NCBI GenBank assembly: GCA_963853835.1
Contig: OY970820.1
Span: 82,828,909-82,892,908 of the forward strand
DNA length: 64,000 bases
Source: Calendula officinalis
Lineage: Eukaryota; Streptophyta; Magnoliopsida; Asterales; Asteraceae
Reading direction: 5' to 3'
Shown here: positions 31,825 to 42,880 of the stretch, in pieces
Layout of the letters: the number at the start of each line of letters is the position of its first letter
Numbering within the stretch: the first letter of the stretch is position 1
Made by a program: the position numbers and the translations under genes
The notes under the pieces: model-generated
Seen by the model: only the letters and a program-made list of their open reading frames with translations
What the model was told of the DNA's origin: nothing
The model's database searches: none

Positions 31825-33450
31825 TTTATCTAGTCCTAAGGGATATTTATTAGCCTTTGGATCAAGAAAAATTAATGGTCAAGATCAAGATTTAAAACCA
31901 CCACCACCACTATAAGCACATGTGCTTCTCCGGCGGCCGGAGACGGCGGCCGCCGGCGGACGGCGGCGATGGGCGGCGGCCGGCGGTGGACGGCGGCGAT
32001 GGGCGGCGGTCGGCGGCGGACAGCGACCGGAGGTGGCCGGTGGCGGTGGTAGTCGTGACTGGAAGCACATGTGCTTCGTGACTTGTTTTGATTTTTTTTC
32101 CGTGTAGTGAAGCACATTTGCTTTATAACGTTAAGCACATGTACTTCGTGATTCAAACACAAATGACTTGTTTGTAAGTTACATGTGTTCAGGAACAAAA
32201 ACACATGTGCTTGGCTTTATGAAGCACATGTGCTTGGCTTTATGAAGCACATGTGCTTCATAATGATGTGTTCGTCACTTGTTTTGATTTTTTTTCGTGT
32301 AGTGAAGCATATGTGCTTCATAACGTCAAGCACATGTGCTTCGTGATTCGAACACAAATGACTTGCTTGTAAATTACATGTGTTCATGAACAAAAACACA
32401 TGTGCTTAGCTTTATGAAGCACATGTGCTTGGCTTTATGAAGCACATGTGCTTTATAATGATGTGTTCGTCACTTGTTTTGATTTTTTTTCCGTGTAGTG
32501 AAGCACATGTGCTTCATAACGTCAAGCACATGTGCTTCGTGATTCAAACACAAATGACTTGTTTGTAAGTTACATGTGTTCAGGAACAAAAACACATGTG
32601 CTTGGCTTTATGAAGCATTGGCTTTATGAAGCACATGTGCTTCATAATGATGTGTTCGTCACTTGTTTTGATTTTTTTTCCGTGTAGTGAAGCACATGTG
32701 CTTCATAACGTCAAGCACATGTGCTTCGTGATTCAAACACAAATGACTTGCTTGTAAGTTACATGTGTTCATGAACAAAAACACATGTGCTTAGCTTTAT
32801 GAAGCACATGTGCTTAGCTTTATGAAGCACATGTGCTTAGCTTTATGAAGCACATGTGCTTCATAATGATGTGTTCGTCACTTGTTTTGATTTTTTTTCC
32901 GTGTAGTGAAGCACCTGTGCTTCATAACGTCAAGCACATGTGTTTCGTGATTCAAACACAAATGACTTGTTTGTAAGTTACATGTGTTCAGGAATAAAAA
33001 CACATGTGTTTGGCTTTATGAAGCATTGGCTTTATGAAGCACATGTGCTTGGCTTTATGAAGCACATGTGCTTCATAATGATGTGTTCGTCACTTGTTTT
33101 GATTTTTTTTTCCGTGTAGTGAAGCATATGTGCTTCATAACGTCAAGCACATGTGCTTCGTATGCTTCCTTGTGTGTGTTAGAAACTCATGTTTTTAGTG
33201 ACTTGAAGCACATGTGCTTCGTGACTGTGCTTCGAAGTAATATGCTGTATTTAGTGAAGCACATGTGCTTCGATACATCAATTCCACCACCACCACCACC
33301 CCCATTAGTCCAGCACCTTCATTGTCAGCCACCACCACCACCGCCGGCCGCCGTTCGCCGCCGCCGGCCACCGGTGGTTATAGGTGGGGGATTTGATCTT
33401 GTCCATCTTGATCCAATGGTTAGGATTTGTCCCTTAGGACTAGACAAATC
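31825..33450. mobile_element. Non-autonomous TIR DNA transposon filled with palindromic repeats
   Basis: Left (about 31825-31895) and right (about 33380-33450) ends are imperfect inverted copies. Both contain TCTAGTCCTAAGGGA, then TTGGATCAAGA and TCAAGATCAA. Inside each end lies a GC-rich CCACC/CCGGCGG block. The centre is a tandem array (next entry). No transposase is encoded; the ORFs over the GC-rich blocks are low-complexity by-products. Exact termini and target duplication could not be fixed, and the superfamily is uncertain (Mutator-like is possible). Confidence 0.65.
32075..33250. repeat. Tandem array of about 200-bp units with CACATGTG palindromes
   Basis: A landmark containing CACTTGTTTTGA and CCGTGTAGTGAAG recurs at about 32079, 32276, 32470, 32658, 32879 and 33090, a period of 188-221 bp. 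Each unit carries several copies of the palindrome GAAGCACATGTGCTTC or close variants. I count about 26 CACATGTG octamers from 31917 to 33270. Confidence 0.85.
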
Positions 33451-33555
33451 CTTTAGACTTCCTAGAATACAACTCTATATTTTTAAGTTGAAACTTGAAT
33501 GCGCCTCTCATATTGCCATGCCTAATTTAAACAAATTCAGTATTACCTATTTATA

Positions 33556-33868
33556 CTTCCTCCGATTCAAAATAAGTGATACACTTGGGGTTTCACGGTT
33601 TTTGAGGCAAAAGATTATAATGATGGTTAAATTAGATTAATTGGATGGTTAGTGGAGAACGAGTCCCACACCTTTTGAATAAAGTAAGGTTAATGATGTT
33701 TAAAAGTAAAAAGTAAGGGTAAAGGGGTCATTTTACTTTGTTAAAGTAGATAGTTAGTGGGTATGGGTCCCATTTTTTTTGTCAAATAAGGAAACTTTTT
33801 AAAGTGTATCACTTATTTTGAATCACCCCAAAAAAGAAAGTATATCACTTATTTTGAATCGGAGGAAG
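33556..33868. mobile_element. Stowaway-like MITE, copy 1
   Basis: A 313-bp element flanked by TA on each side. Terminal inverted repeats read CTTCCTCCGATTCAAAATAA and the reverse complement. A second internal copy of the ATAAGTGATACAC sequence lies near the right end. Same family as copies at 49458, 50775 and 52347. Confidence 0.88.
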
Positions 33869-34286
33869 TAGTAATAATATGGACAATAATCAGTAACCGA
33901 TAACTTGTGCTAATACTAATTTCTAATAAATGGCCATATGGCATATGGCGCATGGTTATATTTTTAACTAAAGTAATTTGAAAGCTCAATTTAATTTTTG
34001 GTGATTACATCGTCATGTTTATGTAAATTCCATTAGACAGGAGCATGAAATCATAAATGTTATAAAGGATGTATTTAATATTTTTTTTAACATATAATGG
34101 TGATATTTTCATATTTTGGGATTGGTTGGACGACCATAAGACAAAAGGAGTATTACAAATTTACTCTCTCAAATCGCCCACAAACTACTCAAACCATTCA
34201 GAATGTTTAACCCAAATAATTAATGATTTTTAAATCAAATTATTGCTTTCGAAGTATGATTCTGTCATCAGCTACATTAGTTCGGC

Positions 34287-34543
34287 CAATGATGACCAGC
34301 CTAGCTGGTCTGAGGCACTGGGTTTATACTCATGTGGGCTGCAGGTCGTGAGTTCGAATCCCTTTGGGAGCGTTGCATTTGCGTAATTTAACTCATACCT
34401 CATATGGGCACATATGGGGAATTTTCCTTGGAAATCCCTTTGGGGGCTGGGTTTGCCCGCTTATGCGGAGCTCGAACTCGGGGTGCTCGCTGAAAAATTG
34501 CGAGTAGGCTTCCGTTATTTCATTTGCCGTTTCCAAAAAAAAA
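34287..34543 (+). mobile_element. tRNA-derived SINE with perfect target duplication
   Basis: A 257-bp element has an A-box-like TAGCTGGTCTGAGGC and a box B GAGTTCGAATCCC about 45 bases later, ending in a short poly-A. It is flanked by a perfect 16-bp direct repeat GCTACATTAGTTCGGC at 34271-34286 and 34544-34559. The internal promoter pair, A-tail and long duplication define a SINE moved by LINE machinery. It landed at the 5' side of a decayed Myb-like transposon gene. Confidence 0.9.
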
Positions 34544-34559
34544 GCTACATTAGTTCGGC

Positions 34560-35533
34560 TCCACAATCGTCTACTCCCACCCAAACCGTACCCTTTAGTA
34601 CAACGTGTTCATAAATCCGTTTCACCAACCCCTAAACCCAGAACAAATAGCGTTCTTGCAACTACAACAACAAATGCTTCAACCACCCCCAACGAACAAT
34701 TTACTCAATCAAATGAAGTGATTCCAGAGACACAACGGGAGGAACCGTCGTCCCTAACGAGAAAGGCAAAAGGAAAGGGAAAGGCGAGGGCCAAAGACAA
34801 GCCGGCGGACGGAATCAAACGCGCACACTGGACTCAAGATGAAGAATTGCTTTAGGCGGAAAGTTGGATCACCATTGGCCGAAGATCCACATCGTGGTCG
34901 TAACCTAAATTTGAATACATTATGGGAAAAAATTGTTGACGAGTACAACCAACATGCATTGTTTCCCCGCAACAAAGATATGATTACCGGAAAGTGGACA
35001 TCCATGACCTGGGATTGTAGAAAATTCCTTGCTATTTTCAACCGCAAACAACGCCTTATTGGTGAAAACGACGAGGGAGTGTTTACTCTTTTTAGAACAA
35101 TTCAAACAAAATGAGCTAAAAATATTCAATCATGTAAAGGCTTGGAAATTTTCGAAATGTCACTCGAAATGGTATGCTCCCGAGCCCGTTATTCCCGGTA
35201 GAAGGCGACGTTTGGAAAGATGTAGAGAAGAAAGTAGTGAAGACTCGAACAAGCTATTTCGATCTGATGCGATCCAACGACCCGTAAGTGTTCACGAAGA
35301 TCCAAAAGTTAACGTACACGTCGGGAAGTGTTTATAAAAAAGAGGAATTCAAGGAAATAGTTAAATCAAATTTAGAGAAAGAATAAGCTATAAGAAAAGG
35401 AGCATGCAAAAGAAAGAACGAAATACAAGGCGTGAAAATTCTCTGGATTAACGCTACACATATGTCGGAGGAAGATAAAGCATTGTTCGAGTTGAAGAAA
35501 GAAAGGATCCAAAACAAATATCGACTTTCTTGA
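34560..35533 (+). pseudogene. Decayed PIF/Harbinger Myb/SANT-like ORF
   Basis: Across shifting frames I can read NPFHQPLNPEQIAFLQLQQQ near 34616, then RAHWTQDEELL near 34820. Next come LNTLWEKIVDEYNQH, MITGKWTSM and FNHVKAWK, and a C-terminal MSEEDKALFELKKERI. This is the layout of the Myb/SANT-like DNA-binding partner protein of PIF/Harbinger transposons, often annotated as no-apical-meristem-associated. It has several frameshifts and stops. The 34839-35114 ORF is its best-preserved piece. No transposase is seen beside it. Confidence 0.7.
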
Positions 35534-35626
35534 TTTCTGTCATTTAATTTCTCATAATTCTTATTTCTCGTCAGTTTAATGTAATTTTAGTTCTTGATTT
35601 TTTAATATTAACATATTTAAATTTCC

Positions 35627-35633
<7 letters not shown>

Positions 35634-35657
<24 letters not shown>

Positions 35658-35703
35658 GAGGGGGTGAGAGATCCGTTGAGGGGGATGTGTTGGACATGGG
35701 GCT

Positions 35704-35734
<31 letters not shown>
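35634..35734. repeat. A24 run followed by a G30 homopolymer
   Basis: Twenty-four A residues (35634-35657) are followed by a purine-rich spacer and then thirty consecutive G (35705-35734). The A-run follows the transposon pseudogene. The G-run may be real, or an assembly or base-calling artefact. Confidence 0.9.
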
Positions 35735-35736
<2 letters not shown>

Positions 35737-35743
35737 ACTCGTC

Positions 35744-35914
35744 TAGGTCATGTTTGATAGTATATTAATGATTAATATATGAATGATACAGGGATATGAA
35801 TGATTCAGACTTCCTCTTACATATGTCCGATTAAGAGGCAGAACATATTCAATTTTTTTATTCAGAGACGTCATCTTAATTGAATCATTAAGATGCTTAT
35901 CAAAACAACACCTA
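35744..35914. mobile_element. Possible hAT-like MITE
   Basis: The segment begins TAGGTCATGTTTGATAG and ends TATCAAAACAACACCTA, imperfect inverted repeats of about 17 bp. It is about 171 bp and non-coding. A target duplication was not identified, so the boundary is tentative. Confidence 0.45.
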
Positions 35915-36309
35915 ATTCTTACGAAATGACCTGTTTTTTTAAGTGAACCTTTCATTGATTTTGTGTTAAAAAAGTAACTTTAAATTTTGTTCAAAACCAT
36001 TGGTCTTAAGGAGGGCCAAGGGGCCGATACCCCAGACCCCAGTGATGTCTAAATATTAATAGTTAGCACCAAAATAAACATTCGATCTTTTATCTATGAA
36101 ACAAAGACAGAATCTACTTTGAGGTGGTTCGAAGTGGGCGACACTAATTTTAAATTACCATATTATTTGTCTACTTGATTATACTTTTCTAATACCATTG
36201 CGGGAAATGATTGATTCAACAACACTCGACCTTTTGTTATGTTGTAGAGAAAAAACAACTAATTGAAGTGTAACACACTGATACATTCTTATTTAGACTG
36301 GTCATCAGT

Positions 36310-36790
36310 TTGTAGCAAGTGTTCTAAAATCTCGATTGAACCGACCGGTAAATATGAAAACCAGAAGGTAGTCGGTCGGAATAATCTCATTAGACCAATG
36401 GTTATAGTTTGGTCGAACCGAAAAATCCAGTTTACTGAAACAATAGATAAATAAAATAGACATGAATTAATCTAATTTAATCATCATTATTATCTTTTGT
36501 CTTAAAAAATCGTGAAACCCAAAGTGTATAACTTATTTTGAATCGGAGGAAGTATAAATTTAGAACTAAAAAATGATAAATTTCCTTGAAAAATAGGTTT
36601 TGGAAAAATTTCTATTTTATAATTTTTATTTTTCTAGTTTTTTAACCTTTTTACATCATCTACATAATTATTGCATAAAAAATACGCAACAATATTTTCA
36701 TCCAGTTCAACCGGCCGACTATTCTGTTCCGAGTGATTCAACCACAGGACATTGACTTATCTAAAGCAAAAATCCATTTTTAAACCATTT
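36310..36790. repeat. Dispersed repeat, copy 1 (AACCGG-type ends)
   Basis: It is homologous along its right half to 42490-42880: both contain AAAAATAGGTTTTG, a T-rich stretch, ACATCAT and CAACAATATT in the same order. Ends resemble degenerate inverted repeats (TTCTAAAATCTCGATTGAACC; AAAAATCCATTTTTAAACC). It is likely a non-autonomous DNA element. A Stowaway fragment interrupts it. Confidence 0.5.
36466..36552 (-). mobile_element. Truncated Stowaway-like MITE inside the dispersed repeat
   Basis: The 87 bases match, in reverse orientation, the first part of the 33556 element, ending ATTTTGAATCGGAGGAAG before TA. The other end is missing. The related repeat at 42490 lacks this piece. Confidence 0.7.
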
Positions 36791-38132
36791 CTTGTAACCA
36801 TCAATCCAATTGTCAACTTATTATATTATAACATATAGCATCGATGTCATGCTGGATGCATCAGTTCCCTAATAATAAATCTACTTTTAAGTTAGTTTTA
36901 ATATAAAATAATACACTTATGGGAAATGGAGTTTAAAAAGGCACAAATATTTGAGGAGGATTGAAAGTGCTGATAAAAGTTTTTCCCCAAGAGCACCAAG
37001 GGGCGACAACAGCACAGGGGGCCGATATCCCAATGATTTGTCCATTTTGGCTCACTTTTGCATACGGAGTGGCGTAACTAAAAGAGACTCACACTATTTT
37101 GGTCTATCTCAAATATAATTATACTACTTTTATTTGTAACCAATCAATATAAAGTTTCTTATTTGCATAATTCATCACAATCTATTATTTAAATAATCTT
37201 ACCCGTTTTTGGGTTATTAGTCGTATTTATGTATTATGAGATTTATTAAATATAAGAAGAAATGAAAAAAGTAATATTACCTATCATAACATTTTCCTTT
37301 GAAAAATGCCAATATTCATCTATAGTGCATAAATATATACATATTTTTAAAAATATTTATAAAATGTAGTTATAAATATATATATTGTTTATCTCTACAT
37401 ACCCGTTGCGAAACTCAAATACATACGTTTCATGAAATACACATGTAGCACATTTTAAACCAGAGTTTACACTTTTAATGAGAAGAACTTTCAAATCTTT
37501 CTCACATACAAAATACATAGTCATACAAACACATCTAATGTGCATTTCAGAAGAATTAGGTGATGTGTAAAAATTGGTTTTTCATGTACAAAGTTTTGGT
37601 CGGTAAAATGGCATCAGGGTCAGTTCAAACAATTTTTGGGACCTGAATAAATTCTTAAAAAAAGAATCCTAAAATAACCTTTTTTAAATACTAAATTTTT
37701 CCGACAAATTAAAATGATGCCTGACTCAAGTTATATGTCCGTTTTTTCTTTCTTTTGAACCTTTTAGTCCGCCCTTTATAATATTTCGTTGAACTTATAT
37801 CTTGATCTAAGTAGACTTATGCTTATGCATATATATCATCATTTTTAAATGGAATCCTTAATTTCGTTATTCTTCATGGCTCATACCCAGAATCTACCCT
37901 AATTGGCATCATATATATATCGAACGACACAATTCTTAAACTTTTATAACCAACAAATATATATATCAGTATTTGCAAAATCAAAATTACCAAAAGAATA
38001 ATCCAAAATTTTATGAACAAAGCTAGTTTGGAGGTAATAAATGCTTGATACAATTTTGGATGAACTTTAAATTGTTGAACTACTACATTTGGAGCTTTTT
38101 TTTAAGCTCTACTTATTTAATGATCATGAAAT
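36791..38132. other. Intergenic, nothing recognised
   Basis: AT-rich DNA without gene structure. The two short phrases AAGGGGCCGATACCCC (near 36017) and GGGGGCCGATATCCC (near 37018) resemble each other and may be remnants of one repeat. Confidence 0.4.
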
Positions 38133-38600
38133 TGTTGGAACATAAACGATCTACTACTGAAAATTGAATTACTACTGAAGAATGCAAGTTACTACTGATC
38201 TCGAAGTTACTACTGCTAAAGGCAAATACTACTGATGATCTGATTTACTACTGATGAGCGTATCTGAAACAGATCAAGTCCGAGATTCTAGTAGAGTTAG
38301 TTATGGAATGTAAATCTTTATGTAATTCAATTGTAATCGATTGCTAGAATAACTAGGTTAATAATTTAGGCTTCAAGGACTATTATATATAGTTCCTTAT
38401 GAATTGTAAACATACATGTATTGATCGAACGAATTAATACATTGAAGCTTTTTGTGATAAACTGTGTTCTTCGTTTTATTCTTATTCAATTGCAGTTTAC
38501 ATTGTTCTTAATCTAATAACATAAGTGTTAATCCGCTGTAACTTCTTGTGTTAGTAGATCTGAGTTTCTAATAACTTGATTGAGTTATTCGATCCTGACA
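38133..38600 (+). repeat. Solo Copia LTR related to the 1.3-20.4 kb element
   Basis: It begins TGTTGGAACATAAACG and ends GATCCTGACA. The distal 300 bp match the LTR at 1304-1811 closely, while the U3 part differs but again carries repeated TTACTACTGA motifs (six or more). No primer site, internal domain or second LTR is attached. The flanking five bases (GAAAT and AGAAT) do not match cleanly. It most likely arose by recombination between two LTRs. Confidence 0.85.
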
Positions 38601-38853
38601 AGAATAAACACAAATTGACGAATTAACATTCGTATATGATATACTATCATTTGATACTAGTCTACGCTAAGACTATTCTAAATGAAGTCCTAAAGATTAC
38701 ATATTCGATTACTTCCCAAGGTTACAGAAAAAAAACAGTATACAACCTGATGGTTGTTTTTGCTTAACGATAATCGAATTTAATTATTCGAAAATATTTG
38801 AATAAATTCTGGTGGCATCTCTTTAAAATAAAGATTCCTCTCTTGCAATCTTC

Positions 38854-38860
38854 TATAAAT
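38854..38860 (+). promoter_or_regulatory. TATA box of the FAF gene
   Basis: TATAAAT lies 131 bases upstream of the chosen FAF ATG, consistent with transcription starting near 38885. The solo LTR ends about 250 bp upstream. Confidence 0.6.
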
Positions 38861-38984
38861 GCACACCAACTCCTTCGCTTCTCTTCTCATGTTTTCTCGT
38901 TGCTATTCAATCATAAAGATTCAAAACACACAAGCCCACTCTGTTTTTCATCTGTTTTTCTTTATTCTCAACCTTGCGATTATT

Positions 38985-39689
38985 ATGGCCTCAGTTGTGT
39001 GTCAAGGTTTGCAAACATGCCTCGAACAATTGTCTTCAAAGCCTACCCAATTGATTCAAGAACCAAAATTTAACAATGGTGAGACCGTTAACAAGAACAA
39101 GCAGGGGTTGAGTTTCTTTAATGTTCTTGAAAACCCATCTCCAAATCATGTTAAAAGTGAGGAAATTTATGTCCATCCAATGGTGAAGCGTTCTGCTTCT
39201 GCATTGAGTACCACGAGCTTAGAAATGTGTACGGAGAGTTTGGGGACTGAAACTGGGTGTGAAAGTAGTGATGATATTAACTGGGAGGAGAGAAAGAGGT
39301 TTCTGGGTTTACAAAGGTCAAAAGCTAATAATGTTGACCGGAAAATGCTGAGCCACCGTAGAGGCGGCGGCTTTCCACCACCGCTGACTTCGATTAGTGG
39401 GTCAGATTGTATTGTGAAAGTGAGGCCCCACAGGGAAGCTGGAAGGTTGGTCATAGAAGCAGTGAGTGTTTCTGATTGTGGCACTAAATTTGAAGCAGAA
39501 CGTACAAATAGGAGACTCAAGCTTTGTTTGTTGAAGGACTATTCTGTTGATGTTGAAACCGAAAGGGTTAAAATGAAAAGTCCAGGTACCCAAGAAAAGT
39601 GTTGTGATGGTGATGTGGGGAGGGAAATGTCGGCTGGTCGTCGGAGATATTGGATGGAAATAAAAGCAAAGTTCGGGTTAAAAGTGTAA
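38985..39689 (+). CDS. FAF: FANTASTIC FOUR (FAF) family protein
   Basis: A single-exon gene of 234 residues. The start MASVVCQGLQTCLEQ matches the family's usual N-terminus. An upstream in-frame ATG at 38859 lies on the expected transcription start and adds a hydrophobic non-family stretch, so I reject it. The defining FAF motif is at residues 130-160: FPPPLTSISG followed by VRPHREAGRLVIEAV. FAF proteins are plant-specific regulators that limit shoot meristem size in Arabidopsis, in part through the WUSCHEL pathway. Biochemical activity is not established. The Ser-rich middle and basic C-terminus have no other domain. A solo Copia LTR sits just upstream of the promoter. Which FAF paralogue this is cannot be decided here. 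Confidence 0.88.
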   Translation: MASVVCQGLQTCLEQLSSKPTQLIQEPKFNNGETVNKNKQGLSFFNVLENPSPNHVKSEEIYVHPMVKRSASALSTTSLEMCTESLGTETGCESSDDINWEERKRFLGLQRSKANNVDRKMLSHRRGGGFPPPLTSISGSDCIVKVRPHREAGRLVIEAVSVSDCGTKFEAERTNRRLKLCLLKDYSVDVETERVKMKSPGTQEKCCDGDVGREMSAGRRRYWMEIKAKFGLKV

Positions 39690-40153
39690 TCCTGAACGTC
39701 TACCGAAGTTGCAAAATTTGTTTGAAAAAGCGACTGATTTTGAGTTAACCAATTGCAAATATGGCGGGAATGGGAACAAATTAATGTGAAACTTAAGAGT
39801 TTGTTTCGAGTTATCGTTTAGTTAAACACGATAAAAATAATATCATTATTCTGGGTTTCTTTTATTTTCTCTAAATTAAAATTCGGGAATACAGTATGTA
39901 TTAGAGTTGTTTTGAGTTATCATTTCAATCATCAAAAGAATAATTATAATAGAATTGGTATCTTTTGCTTGATATTCTCTCTTATATTTATGTATTCATA
40001 TTGTGTAACCCATACGCTTGTTACTTGTTAGAACATCTAACATGCGATAAATCAGTTATATATATAATGCAGAAAGAACACATTATATGTAGGTGACAGT
40101 TTAATTATATATTAAATAAATATTTCATATCTTAATTTCAAAATTTGAACGTA

Positions 40154-40348
40154 CTCTCTCTGTCTCATTTTCGTTGTCTACTTTATTATTTTAGTTTGTC
40201 ATAAAATGATTGTCAATTTTAAATTACAATCAATTATATGAGTTATAAGTGGATAAATATGAAATTGTATTGGTGAATAATGTAATAATTATAATTTCTT
40301 AAAACTGTGTCTTTTACCTAGTGGATAATAAATTTAGTACGGAGGGAG
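40154..40348. mobile_element. Stowaway-type MITE, second family
   Basis: It starts CTCTCTCTGTCTCATTTT after TA and ends ACGGAGGGAG before TA. The ends fit the CTCCCTCCGT-type terminal repeats of Tc1/mariner-derived Stowaways, diverged. It is 195 bp. Confidence 0.65.
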
Positions 40349-41060
40349 TATGAACTTTTGGTCAGTGGTTGAGGTGATAGATAGCATGAGTGCATGAACA
40401 TGCAAAATCATCATTAAGATGCGAACTAAACTAATGCGAAGTGTTTTTATTCACACTCCTTCTACTTCTATCAAATTACAATTTGCCTCCCTTAGCAAGT
40501 TAAAAAACATCATTAATATAGCATGTGTTTGGGAATAATTTACAAAATAACTTATTGACTTCTCAGTAAGTTAAAAAAGTCTTTGGATAAATAATACACA
40601 ACTTTTGGAAAAGTTTAAAAAAAGGAAGTTTGAAAAAGTCAGAGGCTTCTTACTTTTCAAAACCAAAAATACTTTTACGACAATAGATGGTTAAATTGCT
40701 TTTCAAGTCTTATTGTTAAACGATTTGTTTTTAACCATCCTATATACTATCACGAACTGACGAAGACGAAAGAAGCATTTGAATTTTCACAAAAATAGGG
40801 AAACACAAGTGTCATGTTTTACTGGATTATATATCATTGTTGTTATCTTACCTCCCTAAACATCAAATTGAAAAAGAAAAAAAAAAAACTTAAAAGCAAA
40901 TACTCATATGGAAGATGAAAAGGGAACATAAACCACTAACAAGTATCGACCTTATATTGTCATGCATCATGCGTAATCAACTAATCATCAATAATTATTT
41001 TGTGTTTTTGACACACAGATTCTAGAAGTTTTAAAAGTTATAACTTTTAACATCTAAAAA

Positions 41061-41300
41061 TATAAGTTTTTTTTGAAAAAGTTTTTGTTTGAATGATAGA
41101 GGTTTAATTTTAATTTTTTTAAATAAAAATAAGCTACTCGAAGTAGTTTTATTTAAAAAAATTAAAATTAAACTACTCGATATAAGTTTTTTTTGAAAAA
41201 GTTTTTGTTTGAATGATAGAGGTTTAATTTTAATTTTTTTAAATAAAAATAAGCTACTCGAAGTAGTTTTATTTAAAAAAATTAAAATTAAAATTAAAAT
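41061..41300. repeat. 120-bp tandem duplication containing a large perfect inverted repeat
   Basis: Bases 41061-41170 are repeated without change at 41181-41290. Within each unit, 26 bp starting TTTAATTTTAATTTTTTTAA are followed, after an 18-base loop, by their exact reverse complement. A partial third copy follows to about 41340. Confidence 0.9.
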
Positions 41301-42489
41301 TAATTTTTTTAAATAAAAATAAGCTACTCGAAGTAGTTTTCAGAAACAAGCTTAATGCTTTTGATTTTGATTTTCTTTTTATTTATTTAACTTCCCGCCA
41401 ACACACCGCTTTTAACTACCACTTCTACACACTTGACCGTTACAACTCATATCTACAACTTCAACTTGAAAATCCATCTCACATACCCTCAATGGCGATA
41501 TTAAAGGGGTGGGCAAGGTAGACATATGTCCACCCTGAAAATTTTCCTATTCATATGATTTTTTTATACATATGATTTGGTTACGATTTGATATTGAAGA
41601 AAACTCCAATTAAGAACTTCACTTGCACCCCAAGATTTTGTGTACCTTTGATAATTTTCCTGATAACGACCATTGATCTTTGATAAATATAAATCCTTAA
41701 TCCGTTTAAAAAAAAAAAAGAATCAAATCAAGTAAAAGATTGAGTAATTCCTCATCTGTTAAGGCAGAGGTACATACCAATCGATGCATAAATTAGCTTT
41801 TGCATGGACCAATTCTTTTGTAGCTTGTTATTCAAGAAGGTGACGTCATGCTGGAGATAAGAATTAGCCTAAGCCAAGTATAATACTTGCTCACAATTGC
41901 ACCACATAAGGTCTTGAGTGGATCAGAATGGCACCCAACCCAACTACGGTCTACGCATAAATAAAGTGATCGAACCATGGTCCGAGCCATTTTGTGGGTC
42001 TAGGTTGGACTAGTCATGTTCCAATTCAACATATATGCGATTCTTTTATATACATATATTTTGTTACGTTACCGTTATAAAAGAAAATTTGAAAAAAAGT
42101 CATGACTTATTTTACTTTTCATGTTGTACATTTCATTGTGATGGGTGAGATGGATTTATACAACAAAATCAAAATGGGCCCCCTTACTCTTACCAATTTA
42201 CCCTGATTTGTGATTTTGCAAATCCAATATGCTATTTTTCAACATAATGAAACTTTTACTTCAAATCTTCAAAAGGTCTTGTCTATAGATGTATAAATGC
42301 AAAATGATATTACTTATTAAATTTTACTATTAAATACAAAGTGTACAAATCGGATGATGAGATTAGAAAATAGAGTTAGTAGATTCCACATGATTCCACC
42401 GTTGTTTGACAATGCTAGTGTAGATCTGTAGAAAGTGGGGTGGAAAATCTAGTTGAAGTGGTAGAATCGGGAAATGGTAAGCTAGTTGG

Positions 42490-42880
42490 TTTGAATGAGG
42501 CCATTAGATAGATACTTATAGTTCAGTCGGAACCATTTAGATTTGACATAAAAACCCGGTTAAGACGGAAACATTATTTTTCTAAAAAAAAAAATAGACA
42601 TGTATCTTTTTTATATATGTTTTGGAAGTAAAAGAAATAATAAATTTACTTGAAAAATAGGTTTTGAAATAGAATTTTATGGTATTTATATTGTACATTT
42701 TCATGTTCTTTTATTTTTTTACATTTGTACATCATGTATATAGTTACTACATGAAAAAATATACAACAATATTGTCATCGCTTTCAACTAGCCAGCTAAA
42801 CTGGTTTGGCAAAAACAACCGTAATTAAAACATTGGTCGATTCAATCTAAAAACCGATTTTTAAAACATTGCTTAATTGG
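42490..42880. repeat. Dispersed repeat, copy 2
   Basis: Diverged relative of 36310-36790, ending AAAAACCGATTTTTAAAACATTG. See that entry for the shared motifs. Confidence 0.5.

Noticed and set aside
31917..33270. CRISPR-like look of the repeated palindromes
   Set aside because: The host is a plant, the units are themselves repeated without unique spacers, and the array lies between transposon inverted repeats.
33068..33640. 190-codon ORF over the end of the palindrome array
   Set aside because: It is translated repeat and GC-rich low-complexity sequence, with no domain and no family resemblance.
34290..34370. tRNA gene
   Set aside because: Box A and B are present, but no acceptor stem or anticodon arm pairs properly. 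The A-tail and target duplication show a SINE.
38859..38984. Longer FAF ORF beginning at 38859
   Set aside because: That ATG is five bases past the TATA end and would be upstream of or at the transcription start. The added hydrophobic residues do not match the family.
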